Part shown: piece by piece, positions 43,969-52,228 of the stretch | Numbering within the stretch: position 1 is the stretch's first letter | How the letters are laid out: the number at the start of each line of letters is the position of its first letter | From: Palsa-1150 sp036490515 | GTDB taxonomy: Bacteria; Myxococcota_A; Polyangia; Polyangiales; Polyangiaceae | Assembly (NCBI GenBank): GCA_036490515.1 | Contig: DASXDU010000047.1 | Span: forward strand, 186,001 to 250,000 | Reading direction: 5' to 3' | Length of the DNA stretch: 64,000 nucleotides | Notes under the pieces: model-generated | What the model saw: only the letters and a program-made list of their open reading frames with translations | Told to the model about the DNA's origin: nothing | The model's database searches: none | Position numbers and translations under genes: made by a program

Positions 43969-44709
43969 TCAGTGCGCGGCCGGCGGAGCACCGCCGTTCG
44001 TCACCGGCGCGCCGTTGGTCGCCGTGGCAGGCGACGCCGAAGCGCCGTTGCTTCCCGCCGCAGGTGCCTGCGCGGGCGTCGCGCCGGGCTTGAGCAGGTC
44101 CACGTTCGCCAGCTTGCCGCCCGCGACCGTCGCGAGCGTCTTCTGGGCCTTGGTCGCCGCCCTCACCTGCGTCTGCGTCGGCTGGCCGACGGCCGGCTTG
44201 GTGGACGGGTGCCGGTAGGCGAGGAACTCCGTCACCGGCTCGAGCGCCGTCGCCAGCGTCCCGTCCGTCTTCGCGTAGCGCTGGAGGAGCGCGTAGTACG
44301 TCAGCGCCATGCCCCACGCCTGGCTCTGCGCCGCGAACATGATGTCGTTCACGAGCGCAACGAACGCCGCCAGGCGGTTCGCGAGGGGGGCGACCGCGTT
44401 CGCCCTCGCGAGCAGCGAGAGCATGAGCGCCACCGGTATGGCCGGCGACTCGAGCTGCTGCTGCTGGGCGAGATCGCCGATGGTGCTCACCATCGGCCCC
44501 GCGCCCTTCCGGAACTTCGCCGCGCGGATCTTGTCCTTCGGCGACAGCCCCGGGTCGGCCCCGAGCGCCGCCTCGATCGTGTCGATCGTCGCGACGGCCT
44601 GCTGCGCCGCGGCCGCGAGCGCGGCGTTGTCGTCCGCGGGCGCGGCGGTCGTCGCGCTGGTGGTGTCGGGCGAAGCAACGGAGGTGGTGGTGTTCGTGGT
44701 GGTGGGCAT
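43969..44709 (-). CDS. Helical protein with low-complexity ends, 246 aa
   Basis: From ATG 44709. Thr/Ser/Ala-rich residues 1-30 lead to a helical core (ALAAAAQQAVATIDTIEAALG, DKIRAAKFRKGAGPMVSTIG and MLSLLARANAVAPLANRL). The last 40 residues are Ala/Gly/Asn/Pro-rich. There is no signal or membrane helix. The family was not recognised. It forms a compact minus-strand run with the two short genes that follow, beside plasmid-type remnants, so it may belong to a mobile or plasmid-derived element. Confidence 0.6.
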   Translation of the reverse strand: MPTTTNTTTSVASPDTTSATTAAPADDNAALAAAAQQAVATIDTIEAALGADPGLSPKDKIRAAKFRKGAGPMVSTIGDLAQQQQLESPAIPVALMLSLLARANAVAPLANRLAAFVALVNDIMFAAQSQAWGMALTYYALLQRYAKTDGTLATALEPVTEFLAYRHPSTKPAVGQPTQTQVRAATKAQKTLATVAGGKLANVDLLKPGATPAQAPAAGSNGASASPATATNGAPVTNGGAPPAAH

Positions 44710-44871
44710 CGACGCTTCCTTGAACGCGGCGGCGCACTGCGCGCCGTCGACGCTCTGGAACATGCGCCCTATCGGGACCCCGGATCGTTTGCGCAAGCGT
44801 TTCGCGTGAGCCCTCGGGGGCACCGCGCGCGCAAACGATGTTGTGACGATGCGACCGCGCCTACGCCCTTT

Positions 44872-45354
44872 TCAGCACTCCCCGCCGCAAGCCGGAGCGA
44901 GCCCCGCGGCGACGAGCACCTCCGCGGCGCTCGCGCGGACGGAATCGGTGGGGTGGCGAAGCGCGGCGGCGCGCAGGATGGACTCGAAGCGGGGCGCATC
45001 CCACTTGCGGAGGATTTCCACGAGAACCTTCTGCAGCCAGGAGCCTGGAGCCTGCATCGCGATCCGCTCCAGCACCCCCTCGACTCCGGGGCACGCACGG
45101 CCCTCCATCGCGTCGAAGATCGCCCCGCATTCGACCGCCGCGTCCTGGCACGCCTCACCCTGCAGACCGGCGGCTGCTTCCTCGAGACACGCCACGAGGA
45201 ACGCATCGTCTGTGCCGCCTAATCGCCGCAGGATCTCCGTCGCGCTGTCGCGTGCCGCTTCGGCAGCGAAGCTCGGCCCCGATGCCGGCCGGTCTCGAAC
45301 CGCAGCACGCAGGGCCGCGAGGGCTTCCCGGGCGTCGGCAAAGGATGTTGCCAT
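44872..45354 (-). CDS. HEAT-like helical repeat protein, 160 aa
   Basis: From ATG 45354. Paired helices recur (ATEILRRLGGTDDAFLVACLEEAA, GVLERIAMQAPGSWLQKVLVEIL, FESILRAAALRHPTDSVRASAAEVLVAAG), giving about three HEAT-like units. Several Cys are present (GEACQDAAVECG) and the last residues are CGGEC. No signal peptide. It is probably a scaffold or binding protein; partner unknown. Confidence 0.6.
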   Translation of the reverse strand: MATSFADAREALAALRAAVRDRPASGPSFAAEAARDSATEILRRLGGTDDAFLVACLEEAAAGLQGEACQDAAVECGAIFDAMEGRACPGVEGVLERIAMQAPGSWLQKVLVEILRKWDAPRFESILRAAALRHPTDSVRASAAEVLVAAGLAPACGGEC

Positions 45355-45410
45355 GGGCCCGTGTCTAGCATTCGCGTCGGCTCGTTTCCCGTGATGGTGG
45401 CCGAGACGTC

Positions 45411-45874
45411 GAGCGCGGGCATCGCCACAGCAAGACCCGCCTGACGGGGATCTCCGCCGACGCCATCGAGCTCCTCAAGGACAAGCCGATCGCGGAGGCC
45501 GCGCTGCGCCTGTTCAAGAAGGTCGCGCCCTACAGGCAGGTCGAGATGGCGGACATGATGCGGTCGGCCAACACGTACTCGGCGTCGTACGCGAAGGTGC
45601 TCCTCGCGGCGACGCCGCCCGACCAGCTGCTCGAGCCCAGCAGCCCGAGTCGAACTCGGAGCAGCTATCGAAGCTCCAGGTGGAGATGCACGTCGTCGAG
45701 CGCGACTTCGCCAACCTCGAGGAGACGTACAGGCGCGACATGCTCAACCTGCAGCTCGCGCGGGCGTACCTGAAGATGCTGCTCCAGAACAGGCGGATGT
45801 CGAAGTACCTGACGCAGAAGCACGGGGATCTGCGGTCGGAGCTCGAGAAGGTCGTGGAGGTGGCGGCGCTGTAG
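45411..45874 (+). pseudogene. Remnant of a RepB/ParB-like plasmid or phage partition gene
   Basis: From about 45411 the frame reads KTRLTGISADAIELLKDKPIAEAALRLFKKV and RQVEMADMMRSANTYSASYAK, which matches the C-terminal domain of RepB-type ParB proteins. At about 45640-45660 the frame slips, and the next frame continues EQLSKLQVEMHVVERDFANLEETYRRDM to EVAAL. The N-terminal ParB/HTH part is missing. This is a decayed copy and a sign that a plasmid or phage element once inserted here. Confidence 0.7.
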
Positions 45875-46006
45875 GCATGCGCGACGGCGGATGCCTGGCC
45901 GGCGCCCGCGTCCCCGGTCACGAGCGACTCCGTCGCCCAGGCACGGTACACGAGCGCGTCGTACTGAGCGGCGCGGTTGCCGTGAGCGCCGACCAGAACG
46001 GATGCG

Positions 46007-46879
46007 CTACCCGGCGTGCTTCGTGAGCCTGAGCTTCGCTGACACTTCGACCTCCAACTGAGCGAGCGATTTCCGCGTTCGCTGATTGTGCGCGTTCCAC
46101 GCCGCCATCGCTGCCGGACCCCATGGCGGACCCTCGGGCACGCGACCATCCAGGATCTCCCAGGGCGAACGCAGGAACGGCGCCTGGATCGAGCCAGTTG
46201 CGTCCACCGCGGCGATGAACCTGTAGTCGGCGGTGAGAAGGATGACGCCTTCCGCGAGGTGCTCGAGGAGCGAGAGATCCTCCGCATCATTCGGGGTCGG
46301 CCGCTGCGGAGCGTTGAAGATCATCGTCGCCAGCTTGGCGATCATCGCGTCCAGGCGAAGAGCGCCGAACCTTCGAACGACTGGATGCTGGCGGTACAGC
46401 TTTGCAGCTTCGGAGCGGACCTTCTCGTACGTGACGCCCTCCTTCGAGATGCCATCGAAGGACGCAATCTCCCCTTGCACGAGGTCCGCGAAGCGGTCGA
46501 TGGACTCTTTCATCCCCAGTGCAAGCCCCTGCCAGTTGGGCAACTCTTCGGTGGCTACGAGCCTCGCCCACGCCCGAGGAAGCTCCGCATTGTAGGCGTC
46601 GTTGGCTTGCCTCCTCTGCGGATCCGCATCGTGAATGCCGAGCCGGGCATAGAACGGTCCGCCTTGCGGCGCGATCGGTTGGTCCGGGTCGAGGTACGGC
46701 GCAAGGTTCCGAAGTCGCGTCCGAAGCGGCCCGATGTCGTCGGCCGCGGCTCGAGCGAGCCGCTCCTCCAAGCCGATGATGGACACACGGAGCGTGTAGT
46801 CTCGGTCGACGAGTTCCTGAAGCAACGCCCGCGGCGCGCCCAAGAGAAGGTTGGTGTCCAATACGAGAACGCGCTTCAA
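46007..46879 (-). CDS. PIN-domain protein, possible RNase
   Basis: 290 aa; the start seems to be TTG 46879 with GGAAGC upstream. The N-terminal KRVLVLDTNLLLGAP carries the first PIN Asp (D8). The C-terminal part has DAEDLSLLEHLAEGVILLTADYRF with the acidic cluster. The middle is a longer helical insertion than in VapC toxins. It lies 97 bp after the GTPase operon and on the same strand, and it has no adjacent antitoxin of its own. It may be the effector of that module; this is an inference. Confidence 0.7.
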   Translation of the reverse strand: MKRVLVLDTNLLLGAPRALLQELVDRDYTLRVSIIGLEERLARAAADDIGPLRTRLRNLAPYLDPDQPIAPQGGPFYARLGIHDADPQRRQANDAYNAELPRAWARLVATEELPNWQGLALGMKESIDRFADLVQGEIASFDGISKEGVTYEKVRSEAAKLYRQHPVVRRFGALRLDAMIAKLATMIFNAPQRPTPNDAEDLSLLEHLAEGVILLTADYRFIAAVDATGSIQAPFLRSPWEILDGRVPEGPPWGPAAMAAWNAHNQRTRKSLAQLEVEVSAKLRLTKHAG

Positions 46880-46976
46880 TGTGAGCTTCCTTTGCGTGGC
46901 GGCATGGACAGCTACGGGGAGTCCGCCGCGCGGCCGACGGTGAGCGGCGGCTGGACGCCGCGCCGTCCGCCGCGGG

Positions 46977-47159
46977 TCAGCGGAAGAGTCGCGCGAACCA
47001 GCTGACGACCTTGTGAACGAGGGGCCCGACGTACCGTCGTAGGACTCCCGACAGCCACGCGACGATGGAGTCGGTGGCGAGGGCTTCGATGCGCTTCTGG
47101 GTCGCTTGCTGACGGGCGCGAGCCTCGTCCAGGCGCGACGCGGGGTTGCCGGTGGTCAT
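46977..47159 (-). CDS. 60-aa protein with amphipathic C-terminus, third gene of the GTPase operon
   Basis: Start ATG 47159 overlaps the GTPase stop (ATGA). The N-terminal half is charged and helical (RLDEARARQQATQKRIEAL). The C-terminal half (VAWLSGVLRRYVGPLVHKVV and then SWFARLFR) is amphipathic and could lie on a membrane. The final residues resemble the end of the 380-aa protein at 50959 (IAKLFR). Too short for a family call. Confidence 0.6.
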   Translation of the reverse strand: MTTGNPASRLDEARARQQATQKRIEALATDSIVAWLSGVLRRYVGPLVHKVVSWFARLFR

Positions 47160-47932
47160 GTGCTTGTCTCCGCGATGTCGGTCGGTATCAAGGCATTGAA
47201 GTCCGCGCACTTGGCGCGCACGTGAAGGACCCACCGGCGCCGCTCGTCGCATGCGAGCAGGAGCGCCTCGAGCAACAGCTCGAGGTTGAAGAGGCGAAGC
47301 GCCGAGTAGGCGACGATCTGGCGGTCCGGCACGCGGCGAACCGCGCTGCGGATCTTGGCGGCGACGTCGTCGCGTCGCGCCGCGATGGTCTCTTCCTGCT
47401 GAGCGGACGGCTGGTTGATCGTCCGGTCCCACTCGCCAGGTTGCAACAGGTCGACCTGGTTGAGGGCGACGACCAGGCGTCGGGGATCGAGGATCTTCTT
47501 GCGCGACAGACGACGCAGGGCCGTCTGGATGTGCGCGACGGCGCGGTTGTCGGCCTTGACGATCCACAAGATCACGTCGCACTGCGGCAGCACGCGTGCG
47601 TAGGTCCCCATATGCACCTTGTCGGCCTCGAGATCCTCGCCGAGTCCGGGCAGATCGACGACGCGGAGCCGGCGGCCGGCCTCGAGCTTGATCTCGATCT
47701 CGGTGTCGGTCCTCGTGCATGCGCCCGTGTGACTTATCGGCAGGTTCGCGCCAAAGACGGAGTTGACGGTGGACGACTTGCCGACACCAGACTCGCCGAT
47801 CATGGCGATGCGGGGCGGTCGCGCCAGTTCGGCGTCGAGCTCGGCCTCGACGGCGGCCCGCGTCTCCATTGTCAGAATCGGTCCGCCTTGCTCGCTGCGC
47901 AGCATCCGGCGCAGGGTCTCGATGACGTTCAT
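47156..47932 (-). CDS. HSR1/YfjP-type GTPase
   Basis: 258 aa. ATG 47932 overlaps the stop of the XRE gene (ATGA). G1 is GESGVGKSS (46-54), G2-like T is in GACTRTDTEI, G3 is DLPG (93-96) and G4 is NQVD (158-161), so nucleotide binding looks intact. The sequence is closest in style to YfjP/YeeP-type GTPases found in prophages. It lies in an operon with an XRE membrane-tailed regulator and a short amphipathic peptide, which suggests a membrane-associated switch, perhaps against phage. Confidence 0.88.
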   Translation of the reverse strand: MNVIETLRRMLRSEQGGPILTMETRAAVEAELDAELARPPRIAMIGESGVGKSSTVNSVFGANLPISHTGACTRTDTEIEIKLEAGRRLRVVDLPGLGEDLEADKVHMGTYARVLPQCDVILWIVKADNRAVAHIQTALRRLSRKKILDPRRLVVALNQVDLLQPGEWDRTINQPSAQQEETIAARRDDVAAKIRSAVRRVPDRQIVAYSALRLFNLELLLEALLLACDERRRWVLHVRAKCADFNALIPTDIAETST

Positions 47933-48591
47933 GGCTTGTTCTCGTCGAGGTAATGGGCCATGGTGGCCAGGCCCGTGATCGCCGCGATCCCCGCGAGCGC
48001 AACGGTCGCTCTGGCGGTGCTCTTGCTGGATTCGGCGATCTTCTTCAGCTCGCCGATGTGCGCCTGCAGTTGGCAAATGTCCGCGACGGCTTTCTGAAGC
48101 GCCTGCTGGTGCTGCTCGACATCCGTCTTGAGCCGATCGCGCTCTTGCTCCAGAGCGTTAGCGCGCACGCGCTCCGCATCGAGCTCCCGACGCAGATGCC
48201 CCACCTCGGCCCGGGCCGCGCCGCCCCGCGCGGCCTCCTGCAAGAGCTCCTGTTTCGCATCGCGAAGATGCGACAGAGCGTCGTTGGCCTTGCGCTCGAA
48301 GTCGAGCATGGTCGTGACCGCGTGCTGAAACTGCTCGCTATCAACGAACTCCGGACCAGAGCGCAGCCGCTCGGCGGCAGTGGTGCCCTCGACGAGGGCC
48401 TCGATCGTGACGCCGAGCGCGGGCGCCAGCACCTCCAGCGTCTCGCGTGCCGGCAGACGGCCGCGGAGCAACCGCGAGATGGTGGACGGCTCGAGACCCG
48501 AGACCTTCGCCAGCCAAGCCTGTCCGCCCTCGGGTTTTCGTTCGGCGAGTAGCGTTCCGAGGCGCTCGCTGAAATCCACCTCGTCTCCCAT
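47929..48591 (-). CDS. XRE-family regulator with coiled coil and C-terminal membrane helix
   Basis: 220 aa from ATG 48591. The helix-turn-helix is at about residues 6-60 (GGQAWLAKVSGLEPSTISRLLRG). Residues 85-185 are a long coiled coil (EVGHLRRELDAERVRANALEQERDRLKTD). A hydrophobic segment near the end (STARATVALAGIAAITGLATMAHYL) could anchor it in the membrane. A membrane-bound DNA-binding protein is unusual and suggests that it senses something at the envelope. Likely operators lie upstream at 48606-48675. Confidence 0.85.
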   Translation of the reverse strand: MGDEVDFSERLGTLLAERKPEGGQAWLAKVSGLEPSTISRLLRGRLPARETLEVLAPALGVTIEALVEGTTAAERLRSGPEFVDSEQFQHAVTTMLDFERKANDALSHLRDAKQELLQEAARGGAARAEVGHLRRELDAERVRANALEQERDRLKTDVEQHQQALQKAVADICQLQAHIGELKKIAESSKSTARATVALAGIAAITGLATMAHYLDENKP

Positions 48592-48929
48592 GCAGAGCAA
48601 CCTAAGTTGCCCTGTGCACCGCGCAAGGGTGCGAGCATTGCCGCATGAGTTGCCACGGGCAACAGACCCGGCAACTCGGGAAGCGCAGCCGCTGCGCGTG
48701 CGTCACGTGGACACGTCCTGCTAGCGCTGCTCCTCAGATGCGCAAGGGCTTGTCTCAAGTGCATGAAATTATTCATCCGCTTGCCTCGACGGCCGAGCAC
48801 ATACTTCAACCTTATCGGCGGGTCCCGGCCACGCCGGATCGGGTCGGGGTCGTCATTCCCGATGGGTCGATTGAGCGGCGTACGACGCGACGCCCGGCGG
48901 TCGGCGGGTCGCCCTCTCCGGGGGCTACG
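48592..48929. other. Divergent intergenic region between XRE operon and HEPN pair
   Basis: 338 bp with no supported gene. It holds GTTGCC-type boxes near the XRE start. The 48700-48930 part shows no further clear motif, though the HEPN-pair promoter must lie in it. Confidence 0.5.
48606..48675. promoter_or_regulatory. GTTGCC operator cluster upstream of the XRE/GTPase operon
   Basis: A perfect 6-bp inverted repeat with 3-bp spacer, GTTGCCACGGGCAAC (48649-48663), is joined by a GTTGCC at 48606-48611 and a GGCAAC at 48670-48675. They lie 15-85 bp before the XRE start codon. Such spacing and symmetry suit binding by an XRE dimer and autoregulation. Confidence 0.6.
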
Positions 48930-49877
48930 ATGGCGGCGAGAATGAAGCGCTACCGAGTGATTGGGATGCATTGGGACACCACGGCCAACCACCTCGGCAT
49001 GCTGGACCTGAAGATGGAGGAGAAGGACTGGCCCCAGGCGACCAAGGACATGATGACCAGCAACCGCGACCGTCTGCTCTCCGGTCTCGTCGCACAGTAC
49101 GGCCAGGAGCACTTCGACGCGAAAGTCGCCAATCTGAAGGACATCGGCATGCTGCCGATCTCCGTCATCGCCTTTCACAACGATTTCCTGGAACAAGCCC
49201 GACACGCTTTCGTGATGGGCTTCTACTATCCGTCGCTCGCCGCAACGTGCGCCCTCGGGGAGCGCGTCCTGAACCACCTGATGCTGAAGTTGCGTGACGA
49301 CTTCAGCCATACGCCCGAATACAAGGACGTCCGACGGAAGAAGCAATTCGACGATTGGAACGTCTCGATCAAGACGCTCTCGGCCTGGAAGGTGCTCGTG
49401 TCGAAGGCTGCCCAAACATTCCAAAGGCTGAGGCTCCTCCGTCACCAAGCGCTGCACTTCACTGAGAGCACCGACACCGACACGAGAGGCCAAGCGCTCC
49501 AAGCCATCCGCCTGTTTCAGGAGATCGTCGTGGAGCAGTTCTCAACCCACGGCCTGCAGCCGTGGTACTTGCCCGAGAAGCCCGGTGCCGTCTCCTTCGT
49601 GCGCGAGGACCATCAGCATCATCCCTTCGTGAAGCGCGTCATCCTCCCGAACTGTCGGCTGGTGGGTCCGGACCACGAACTTCGTCTTGGCCTCCAAGGT
49701 TGGGACGTCATCGACCACTCGCCCGACGATGGCACCGACGGAACCGACGAGGAGTTTCTCCGCTTGTACGACGAGGCACAGGTGCGGCGAGCGGAGAGGG
49801 TGGGTGCGTCGCAGACGTCGCCGCCAGGCGTCGTTCAGGTCGCTACGCAGAGCCCCACCTCACCGTCTGCAACATGA
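48930..49877 (+). CDS. HEPN-like protein with Rx4H motif, first of a coupled pair
   Basis: 315 aa from ATG 48930 (a second ATG at 48942 is possible). The helical region around residues 95-180, ALGERVLNHLMLKLRDDF and QRLRLLRHQALHFTES, contains R171-x4-H176, the active-site spacing of HEPN RNases. The N-terminal part (RVIGMHWDTTANHLGMLDL) is unrecognised. The stop overlaps the start of the next gene (ATGA). HEPN proteins are common RNA-cutting effectors in toxin-antitoxin and defence systems. The assignment rests on the motif and helices only. Confidence 0.55.
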   Translation: MAARMKRYRVIGMHWDTTANHLGMLDLKMEEKDWPQATKDMMTSNRDRLLSGLVAQYGQEHFDAKVANLKDIGMLPISVIAFHNDFLEQARHAFVMGFYYPSLAATCALGERVLNHLMLKLRDDFSHTPEYKDVRRKKQFDDWNVSIKTLSAWKVLVSKAAQTFQRLRLLRHQALHFTESTDTDTRGQALQAIRLFQEIVVEQFSTHGLQPWYLPEKPGAVSFVREDHQHHPFVKRVILPNCRLVGPDHELRLGLQGWDVIDHSPDDGTDGTDEEFLRLYDEAQVRRAERVGASQTSPPGVVQVATQSPTSPSAT

Positions 49878-50899
49878 TTCCGAACACAGTGTCCCCCTCG
49901 CACGTGATCTTGATCGCTCTGCTGCCCAGCAGCATTCACTGGAGGCTGTCGGGCAACGGTCCGCCAGAAGTGGCAATCCCCGGTCGTCCCCGGTGGTTCC
50001 TGGTGACGCCAGTTGGTCGGGCGCAGATGGGACTCGAGGAGATGCATTCGGTCGGCACGCTGACGGGTCCCTTTGCGCTCAAAGATGGCGGAGTCCTCGC
50101 CTTCTCCCAGATGTTGATCCTCCGCTTCCCGGACAGTGAGGCCGGTTCGCTCGACGTCGTCGCGCGTGGCGCGGCGGTCACCGAGACGCTGCGGCGTCTT
50201 CGACAAGCTTCCGGGCAGGCGAGCATGCCCCTGGACGCGATGGCCACTGTCACCCCGCAACCCGCCCCGAACTACGACGCCTCGGTCCGTCTCGACGGGG
50301 CTACGATCCCCGGCGCCTCCTTCCGCACTGATCTTCTCGACACGGCAGTGACGCCGGCAAGCCTCGAGGTGTTCTCTGCGTGCAGCGCGGAACCGCGGAT
50401 TCACGTCGACGTGATGCTCGACGCTGTCCACGCCTTGGTTGAAGGTGACATTCGGAAGGCGATTCTCTACTCTGCCATCGCCGTTGAATCGCTCGCTCGC
50501 GCTTCGGCGGCCGAAGGCTACGACAAGATCATCGCGTCTCCCGCCACGCCACGCCACCGCGTCGTGGACATACCAACTGCTGGGGGATCCGTGGTCCGGA
50601 AGGATCCCATCTTCGAAAATCTGGGGGACGACTTCGTGGACTATTTGCACGTGCGGCCGTTGTACCTGAGCGGCCGCTCTCTACAGCTTGAGGAACCCGA
50701 GACCTATCGACGAACAATGATGCTGAAGAACACGCGCAACGGGCTTGCCCATGTCGGAAATTCCGAGCCCGACTCGAGATGCCTGCCCCTCACCCGGGAG
50801 GGCGCGAACGACGCGCTCAGAACTGCGGCCGACGTCTTGCGATGGCTCGGAGACGACCATCGGTACGTCATCCCCGGGGGCGGGATGCGAGACGCGTAG
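49874..50899 (+). CDS. HEPN-like protein with RNxxxH motif, second of a coupled pair
   Basis: 341 aa. The N-terminal 170 residues form a beta-rich region of unknown family. The C-terminal region, DIRKAILYSAIAVESLARASA followed by MMLKNTRNGLAHVGNSE, carries R288-N289 and H293, the canonical HEPN RNxxxH signature. Translational coupling to the preceding HEPN-like gene suggests that the two act in a complex. Their divergence from the GTPase/XRE operon places both in one candidate module. Confidence 0.65.
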   Translation: MIPNTVSPSHVILIALLPSSIHWRLSGNGPPEVAIPGRPRWFLVTPVGRAQMGLEEMHSVGTLTGPFALKDGGVLAFSQMLILRFPDSEAGSLDVVARGAAVTETLRRLRQASGQASMPLDAMATVTPQPAPNYDASVRLDGATIPGASFRTDLLDTAVTPASLEVFSACSAEPRIHVDVMLDAVHALVEGDIRKAILYSAIAVESLARASAAEGYDKIIASPATPRHRVVDIPTAGGSVVRKDPIFENLGDDFVDYLHVRPLYLSGRSLQLEEPETYRRTMMLKNTRNGLAHVGNSEPDSRCLPLTREGANDALRTAADVLRWLGDDHRYVIPGGGMRDA

Positions 50900-50958
50900 C
50901 CCGCACGCCACACGCGTCGCCACGCGCAGTCGGTCAGGTTGACCCGCGTGGCACGACC

Positions 50959-52101
50959 TCACCGGAAGAGCTTCGCGATCGGAACGACGATGGAGGCGAG
51001 GTTCTTCAGCTTGACGAATAGAGACTCTTTGGGCTTGAATTTCACGAGCGCCCGGGTCTTTGCACCGGCCGCCGAGACCTTCACTTTCATCTCGCCTTCG
51101 ACGATCAGGCCCCTGGCCTGAAGGTCGCCGAGGACTCTTTCGAGCTCAGGCACCTCCTCCTTCTCGGCGATGAGGTGGCCATGCTTGGGCGCGAGCGTGA
51201 TGGTATCGACGAGCTTCTGCGGCGTGTCAAAGCCGTGCTCGACGAGGCCGAGAGTGAGTTCCGCTGAGTCGGGGAAGAAGTACCCCCAAACGCCCATCTG
51301 CAGCAAAAGCTCGCGTGCGGCATCAAGCGTCTGCGACGTCTTGATGTTTTCGAGCTGGTCCGCCGTGACCATGTAGACGGGCATCGTGCAGATTCCGAGC
51401 TGGTCTTCGATGTCCTTATCGCCTTCCGACGACAGAACAGTATCAAGAGTCACGTCCGATTCGTTCAGGTTGTCGATCGCGAGGCTGGACCAGTTCAACC
51501 TCGTGAACTGGTTGATCAGTTGCAGCACGAAGGCGCCGGCGCTGTGCGACTGCACCTTCGGATCGCCCATTAGATGTTGCAGGAACGTACCGAGAAACTG
51601 CTCGCTATTCTCCTTGCTGATCTGTTTGCTTTGGACCATTTGCATCAGGTCTTTCAACCTGAGCGATGACAAGCCGTTCTTGGTCACCATCTCCCGCATC
51701 GAGGAGTCGATGTCCACGAGCGACGTTCGGGTCACGATAACCTTCTGTTCCGGGTACCCTTGCTGCAGATCGGACTGGATGAAGGCGGCGACCATCGGGT
51801 CCGGAGCGTCGTTCAGCACCACGAGGCGCCGTCGCTCGGCGTCAATACCAACGTCGATGACGCGATGGTCAATGCCTGTCGCGCCCCTCAGCATCTGCGT
51901 GCCCGTGGGCCTCGTGCCAAGACCCAGGAGGAGGGGCCGCCAGAACGACGCATCCATCTTGACCTGCGTGACGGCAGCCACCGCCGGCGGCGCGGGCGTG
52001 CTTGGGGTCTTGGGCGGCGATGTGAGCCGAATGGGTGGCAACACCTTTCGCGCCGGGCGGCCTCGCCCACGTCGATTCTTTCGTCTGTTCAGCCTCGACA
52101 T
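50959..52101 (-). CDS. Protein of unknown function, 380 aa
   Basis: From ATG 52101. A basic, Pro-rich N-terminus (about 1-45) precedes a mixed alpha/beta body (VIDVGIDAERRRLVVLNDAPD, QKVIVTRTSLVDIDSSMREM). A small winged-helix-like C-terminal part follows (VPELERVLGDLQARGLIVEGE). It ends in an amphipathic segment, FVKLKNLASIVVPIAKLFR. No family recognised. It follows the SecB-like gene by 127 bp on the same strand and converges on the HEPN pair, so it might belong to either neighbourhood. Confidence 0.65.
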   Translation of the reverse strand: MSRLNRRKNRRGRGRPARKVLPPIRLTSPPKTPSTPAPPAVAAVTQVKMDASFWRPLLLGLGTRPTGTQMLRGATGIDHRVIDVGIDAERRRLVVLNDAPDPMVAAFIQSDLQQGYPEQKVIVTRTSLVDIDSSMREMVTKNGLSSLRLKDLMQMVQSKQISKENSEQFLGTFLQHLMGDPKVQSHSAGAFVLQLINQFTRLNWSSLAIDNLNESDVTLDTVLSSEGDKDIEDQLGICTMPVYMVTADQLENIKTSQTLDAARELLLQMGVWGYFFPDSAELTLGLVEHGFDTPQKLVDTITLAPKHGHLIAEKEEVPELERVLGDLQARGLIVEGEMKVKVSAAGAKTRALVKFKPKESLFVKLKNLASIVVPIAKLFR

Positions 52102-52228
52102 CGCCCTGGCCGACCTCCTTTTCTACGGCGCGAACCAACCGTCTCGCGCAGACACCCAGGAGATCGGGAGTCCCCTGGGCCGGAACTGGCAGTCTTGCGC
52201 AGCGACTTCCGAGCAATCCCTCCCAGGC

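Noticed and set aside
45875..46006. Minus-strand segment reading GNRAAQYDALVYRAWATESLVTG
   Set aside because: It has a natural look but no start, no family and no support from neighbours; it may be part of another decayed gene.
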